Positions 43,121 to 45,837 of a stretch of DNA of 45,837 nt are shown here, piece by piece. A program made the translations under genes and the position numbers. The notes beneath the pieces are model-generated. The model had not been told where the DNA came from and searched no databases. It worked only from the letters and a program-made list of their open reading frames with translations. This DNA is from Bacteroidetes bacterium 4572_114 (GTDB lineage: Bacteria; Bacteroidota; Bacteroidia; Bacteroidales; 4484-276): assembly GCA_002254335.1 (NCBI GenBank), contig NIVA01000005.1:1-45837 (forward strand), read 5' to 3'. Numbering within the stretch: the first letter of the stretch is position 1; the number at the start of each line of letters is the position of its first letter.

Positions 43121-44992
43121 TTACCCCGCCTCCAGCCCAAATTTTTCTTTGAGGGTGATGAGGGCAGGGTTTTTTTCGGCCATGTGCCTGAATATATCAG
43201 GAGGGGAGTATGGTTTTGTATCAACGATATCAGGGTCCACATTTACCTTTAACCTGATAAAACGATTGTTCAGCTTTTCCCTTAAAATGGCAACAATATC
43301 ACTTTTGTCTGCATCAATGCCCTTGACCTGGTCAGAATTCTTAACATCTATTTCCACTTCAAAATTCTTTCCGGCACGGGGCTTTGAAGCACTTAATGTG
43401 CTGTAAAGATTTGGATGCCCATCGGCAAATTTCCTGACCATGTCGTCCCAAACTAATTTAAGGCCGGCAGGGTCGATACTTTTAGCATTCTTGAACTCTT
43501 CAGAAGCGAAATCAAAATACTCCTCTTTTGGTTCAGCGGCACCCGACAACTCTTCCTCATCTTCTTTTATCGAATAAGTCCCCGGCAGTTTAATCCTGCC
43601 CCCTACCGGTTTTCTATTAGTGGCAGTTCCCGGGCTTGCGTATTGTTTTTGTGGTGCAGGTTTGGGCGGCACGGCCGTTGCCTGAGAGGGTGGTGCTGGT
43701 TTTGGTACAGGTGGGGTTACCTCGGAAGATGGTGATGGTTTTGAAACAATTGGAGTTGCCTGAGAAGGAGGTGTTGATGGTTTTGGTACAGGTGTAACAG
43801 CCTGAACAGGTTTTTCTTTAATAACAGACGGGGAGGTTACCTCAGTTTTTTTTTTAGAAATTGGATAAACCTGAGCTTCCAATTTAACGGGGTTTCCATT
43901 TGCAGCGATAGATGCCATTTGCATTAAAGCGATCTCTATATGCAGGCGTTTATTATTGCTGCTTTTATAAGTAAAATCTGCTTTTTGGATGATGTCCAGG
44001 CACTTCAACAGGAAATCGACCGGACAAACCTTGCACAGCTCCATGTATTGTTCACCAATGACCTCCCCTACTTCAAGCAATTTAATTGTCGCCGGGTTTT
44101 TACAAATCAACAAATCCCGCAAATGCGATCCCAGCCCCACAATAAAATGTTGTCCGTCAAAACCGGATTCAAGGATTTCATCAAAAATTACAAGCGCATT
44201 GGAAATATCCCCGTTGAGAAAAAATTCGGTAATCTTGAAATAATATACGTAATCGAGCACATTCAGGTTTTCCCTGACCAGGTTGTAAGTTATTTTATTT
44301 CCTGCAAAACTCACCAACTGGTCGAAGATAGAAAGTGCATCGCGCATGGCACCGTCAGCCTTTTGGGCAATCACGTTCAGGGCAAGAGGTTCGGCCTCCA
44401 CCCCCTCCTTTTGGGCAACATAACCAAGGTAATCAATAATGTCGGGCAGGGTGATCCTCTTGAAATCATAAATCTGGCAGCGCGACAAAATTGTAGGGAT
44501 GATTTTATGTTTTTCGGTGGTTGCCAGTATAAATTTAGCATAAGCGGGCGGCTCTTCAAGTGTCTTCAAAAAAGCATTGAACGCACTTTGCGAAAGCATG
44601 TGCACCTCGTCGATTATATAAACCTTGTATTTACCAACCTGCGGGGGTATCCTCACCTGATCGACGAGGTTGCGGATATCGTCCACCGAATTATTGGAAG
44701 CGGCATCAAGTTCATGAATGTTGAATGAAGCACTCCTGTTGAACGAAACACATGATTCACACTCGTTGCACGGATCGGTATCTGGCCCCAAATTCATACA
44801 GTTAATGGTCTTTGCAAATATCCTTGCACAGGTGGTTTTGCCCACTCCACGCGGCCCGGTAAATAAAAATGCCTGCGCAAGCTGCTGGTTCTTAATGGCA
44901 TTTTTTAGGGTGGACGTTATGTTGTTTTGGCCCACTACTGTATCGAAAGTTGCCGGCCTGTATTTACGTGCCGATACTATAAAATTTTCCAT
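43121..44992 (-). CDS. dnaX: DNA polymerase III subunits gamma and tau
   Basis: From ATG 44992 (MENFIVSARKYRPATFDTVV) the product has 623 residues. The frame opens further to 45061, but that part overlaps a probable -7 box (45016-45023) and is not conserved. Walker A is GPRGVGKT (46-53), zinc cysteines C65, C75, C78, C81, DEVH 128-131, and the SRC motif 170-172. Domain III ends near residue 375, then a Pro-rich linker repeats PxPKPxPPSQAT (about 395-460), then a C-terminal polymerase-binding part. At codons 380-383 lies A10 (plus strand T at 43846-43855). One extra or one missing A leads to TGA or TAA within three codons, predicting a gamma form of about 384 residues. Confidence 0.96.
   Translation of the reverse strand: MENFIVSARKYRPATFDTVVGQNNITSTLKNAIKNQQLAQAFLFTGPRGVGKTTCARIFAKTINCMNLGPDTDPCNECESCVSFNRSASFNIHELDAASNNSVDDIRNLVDQVRIPPQVGKYKVYIIDEVHMLSQSAFNAFLKTLEEPPAYAKFILATTEKHKIIPTILSRCQIYDFKRITLPDIIDYLGYVAQKEGVEAEPLALNVIAQKADGAMRDALSIFDQLVSFAGNKITYNLVRENLNVLDYVYYFKITEFFLNGDISNALVIFDEILESGFDGQHFIVGLGSHLRDLLICKNPATIKLLEVGEVIGEQYMELCKVCPVDFLLKCLDIIQKADFTYKSSNNKRLHIEIALMQMASIAANGNPVKLEAQVYPISKKKTEVTSPSVIKEKPVQAVTPVPKPSTPPSQATPIVSKPSPSSEVTPPVPKPAPPSQATAVPPKPAPQKQYASPGTATNRKPVGGRIKLPGTYSIKEDEEELSGAAEPKEEYFDFASEEFKNAKSIDPAGLKLVWDDMVRKFADGHPNLYSTLSASKPRAGKNFEVEIDVKNSDQVKGIDADKSDIVAILREKLNNRFIRLKVNVDPDIVDTKPYSPPDIFRHMAEKNPALITLKEKFGLEAG
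43846..43855 (-). promoter_or_regulatory. Predicted slippage/frameshift site in dnaX
   Basis: Ten consecutive A on the coding strand (TCT AAA AAA AAA ACT GAG). With 11 A the reading becomes AAC TGA (stop at 43844-43842). With 9 A it becomes CTG AGG TAA (stop at 43839-43837). Both other frames thus close at once, at the domain III/linker border. Confidence 0.6.
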
Positions 44993-45015
44993 TCTCTGTT
45001 GTAATTTTAACTTTT

Positions 45016-45023
45016 CAAAAATA
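45016..45023 (-). promoter_or_regulatory. Probable -7 box of dnaX
   Basis: CAAAAATA on the plus strand reads TATTTTTG on the minus strand, fitting TAnnTTTG. It lies 24 bases before ATG 44992. No good -33 box is seen. It argues against any start further upstream. Confidence 0.45.
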
Positions 45024-45061
45024 GTGCTTTTTGGTAAAACCGGGAATAAAGTTCTCAACAT

Positions 45062-45379
45062 TCGATGATAAACTTATTCTTTGATTATACATTGGTATTG
45101 CCCGTTTTGCTTGGAGGGAGACTCCTGCGAAGTGGCCTATATTTTAGCATTATTTTAGTTTCGTTATATTGAAGGATTACCCTATATTTGCGAAATCAAA
45201 ACCACAGGACATGGACACTAGCATTAAAATATTCTCACCAATCCTAATAAGAGAGAGAGAGAGAGAACAATATACCGGTATTCAATTACCGAAACATCTT
45301 CCCCCCGGGAAGAAGCCCGCCCTCCATGATGAGAAGCCTGCCACAGCAAATACTTAACTCACCTTAAATTCAAAATAAA
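45062..45379. other. Intergenic region before the last gene
   Basis: A -7 box TATATTTG lies at 45183-45190 (no well-placed -33 box), which gives a leader of about 180 nt for the gene at 45380. The leader contains (GA)8 at 45251-45266. A 62-codon ORF here has low-complexity content and is not supported. Confidence 0.4.
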
Positions 45380-45837
45380 ATGAAAAATATATTTACAATA
45401 ATTATAGCCTTTTTTTTAATGTTTAGCCTTAGCGGACAAAGCTATCAGGTAATTACCCATGTTGATACACTTCAAAGTGAGGATGTAATCGTCACTATAA
45501 CCGACGGCCAGGGAAACCTCATCAACCTTAGCGGACAAAGCTATCAGGTAATTACCCATGTTGATACACTTCAAAGTGAGGATGTAATCGTCACTATAAC
45601 CGACGGCCAGGGAAACCTCATCAATAAAGGTTTAGCCGGGCCGGGTTTTAAGATAAACAATGACACTACCTATATGGTTTACCCTACCGGTGGTAGCGAC
45701 GAAAATCCTGAAGATGTTTTTTATGAAAATATTGATCTGCCGGGTAACGACGGTGGTTTTTTGCCAAAGGATGTAGTTTTCAACACGCACAACGATAAGT
45801 ATTACATTTACGGATTCAGAAAGATCATGATCTGCGA
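45380..45837 (+). CDS. Exported protein, N-terminal part with exact duplication; runs off the window
   Basis: ATG 45380 opens a frame to the window end (152 residues seen). A signal peptide (MKNIFTIIIAFFLMFSLSGQ) is followed by SYQVITHVDTLQSEDVIVTI and a second identical copy of the 33-residue unit. The next part (GFKINNDTTYMVYPTGG, FENIDLPG-like, KDVVFNTHNDKYYIYGFRKI) looks like the start of a beta-propeller or surface protein, as in large T9SS cargo, but the family is not certain. The unit repeats 45427-45525 exactly at 45526-45624 (99 bp, in frame) and includes the signal peptide end (LSGQ). Confidence 0.75.
   Translation, partial: MKNIFTIIIAFFLMFSLSGQSYQVITHVDTLQSEDVIVTITDGQGNLINLSGQSYQVITHVDTLQSEDVIVTITDGQGNLINKGLAGPGFKINNDTTYMVYPTGGSDENPEDVFYENIDLPGNDGGFLPKDVVFNTHNDKYYIYGFRKIMIC
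45427..45624 (+). repeat. Perfect 99-bp tandem duplication
   Basis: Two adjacent copies (45427-45525 and 45526-45624) are identical at every base as read by eye. The length is a multiple of three, so the frame is kept and 33 residues are duplicated. Confidence 0.92.

Noticed and set aside
43940..44728. 262-residue plus-strand ORF
   Set aside because: It is antisense to the conserved ATPase part of dnaX and has no recognisable domain.
45169..45357. 62-codon ORF with RERERE stretch
   Set aside because: The Arg-Glu part comes from a (GA)8 microsatellite in the leader of the next gene; the rest has no protein-like pattern.

Overview
The window reads as chromosomal DNA of a Bacteroidota bacterium, most likely from the Bacteroidales/Marinilabiliales part of the phylum (inference). 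The evidence is a complete BatA-E aerotolerance cluster, two proteins with type IX secretion (T9SS) type A sorting domains, promoters with the Bacteroidota -7 box TAnnTTTG, near absence of Shine-Dalgarno (SD) sites, a DUF3467 gene after rpoC, and many short palindromic intergenic repeats. Nothing looks like a phage, IS element or CRISPR array.

Layout. 1-407: start of a lipoprotein gene (minus strand, cut by the window edge). 880-4063: a sortilin/VPS10-type beta-propeller gene broken by an out-of-frame deletion. 4319-19553: the information-processing block rpsU, xerC-like recombinase, hpf, tRNA-Thr(UGU)-Tyr(GUA)-Gly(UCC)-Thr(GGU), tuf, tRNA-Trp, secE, nusG, rplKAJL, rpoB, rpoC, DUF3467. The four tRNAs plus tuf are in the same order as in the E. 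coli tufB operon. 19562-20030: a large degenerate octanucleotide array. 20216-30771: the moxR/DUF58/bat operon, split between batB and batC by an AT-rich island holding an HTH-PIN toxin-antitoxin pair. 30772-31454: palindromic repeats. 31455-32600: a C1-type peptidase homologue that has lost two of its three catalytic residues. 33189-37871: two T9SS cargo proteins. 38473-42249: ornithine carbamoyltransferase and carbamate kinase (minus strand), divergent from an SLC13-family transporter. 42571-43088: a second, ParDE/RelBE-like toxin-antitoxin pair. 43121-44992: dnaX (minus strand). 45380-45837: the start of an exported protein carrying an exact 99-bp tandem duplication.

How the genes work together. 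The first block makes ribosome parts, elongation factor, translocon subunit, NusG and RNA polymerase. The Bat block encodes a MoxR ATPase, a DUF58 protein and membrane-anchored vWA and TPR proteins that probably form an envelope complex. The arc genes, if catabolic, make ATP from citrulline via carbamoyl phosphate, but arcA is not in the window.

Most interesting observations: (1) dnaX has a run of ten A at the end of domain III, and slipping by one base either way reaches a stop within three codons, which predicts a short gamma-type product. (2) rpsU and hpf carry SD sites in a phylum that rarely uses them. (3) The C1 peptidase homologue appears catalytically dead. (4) Octamer and decamer arrays recur as families. 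All calls are by eye; no database search or folding program was run.
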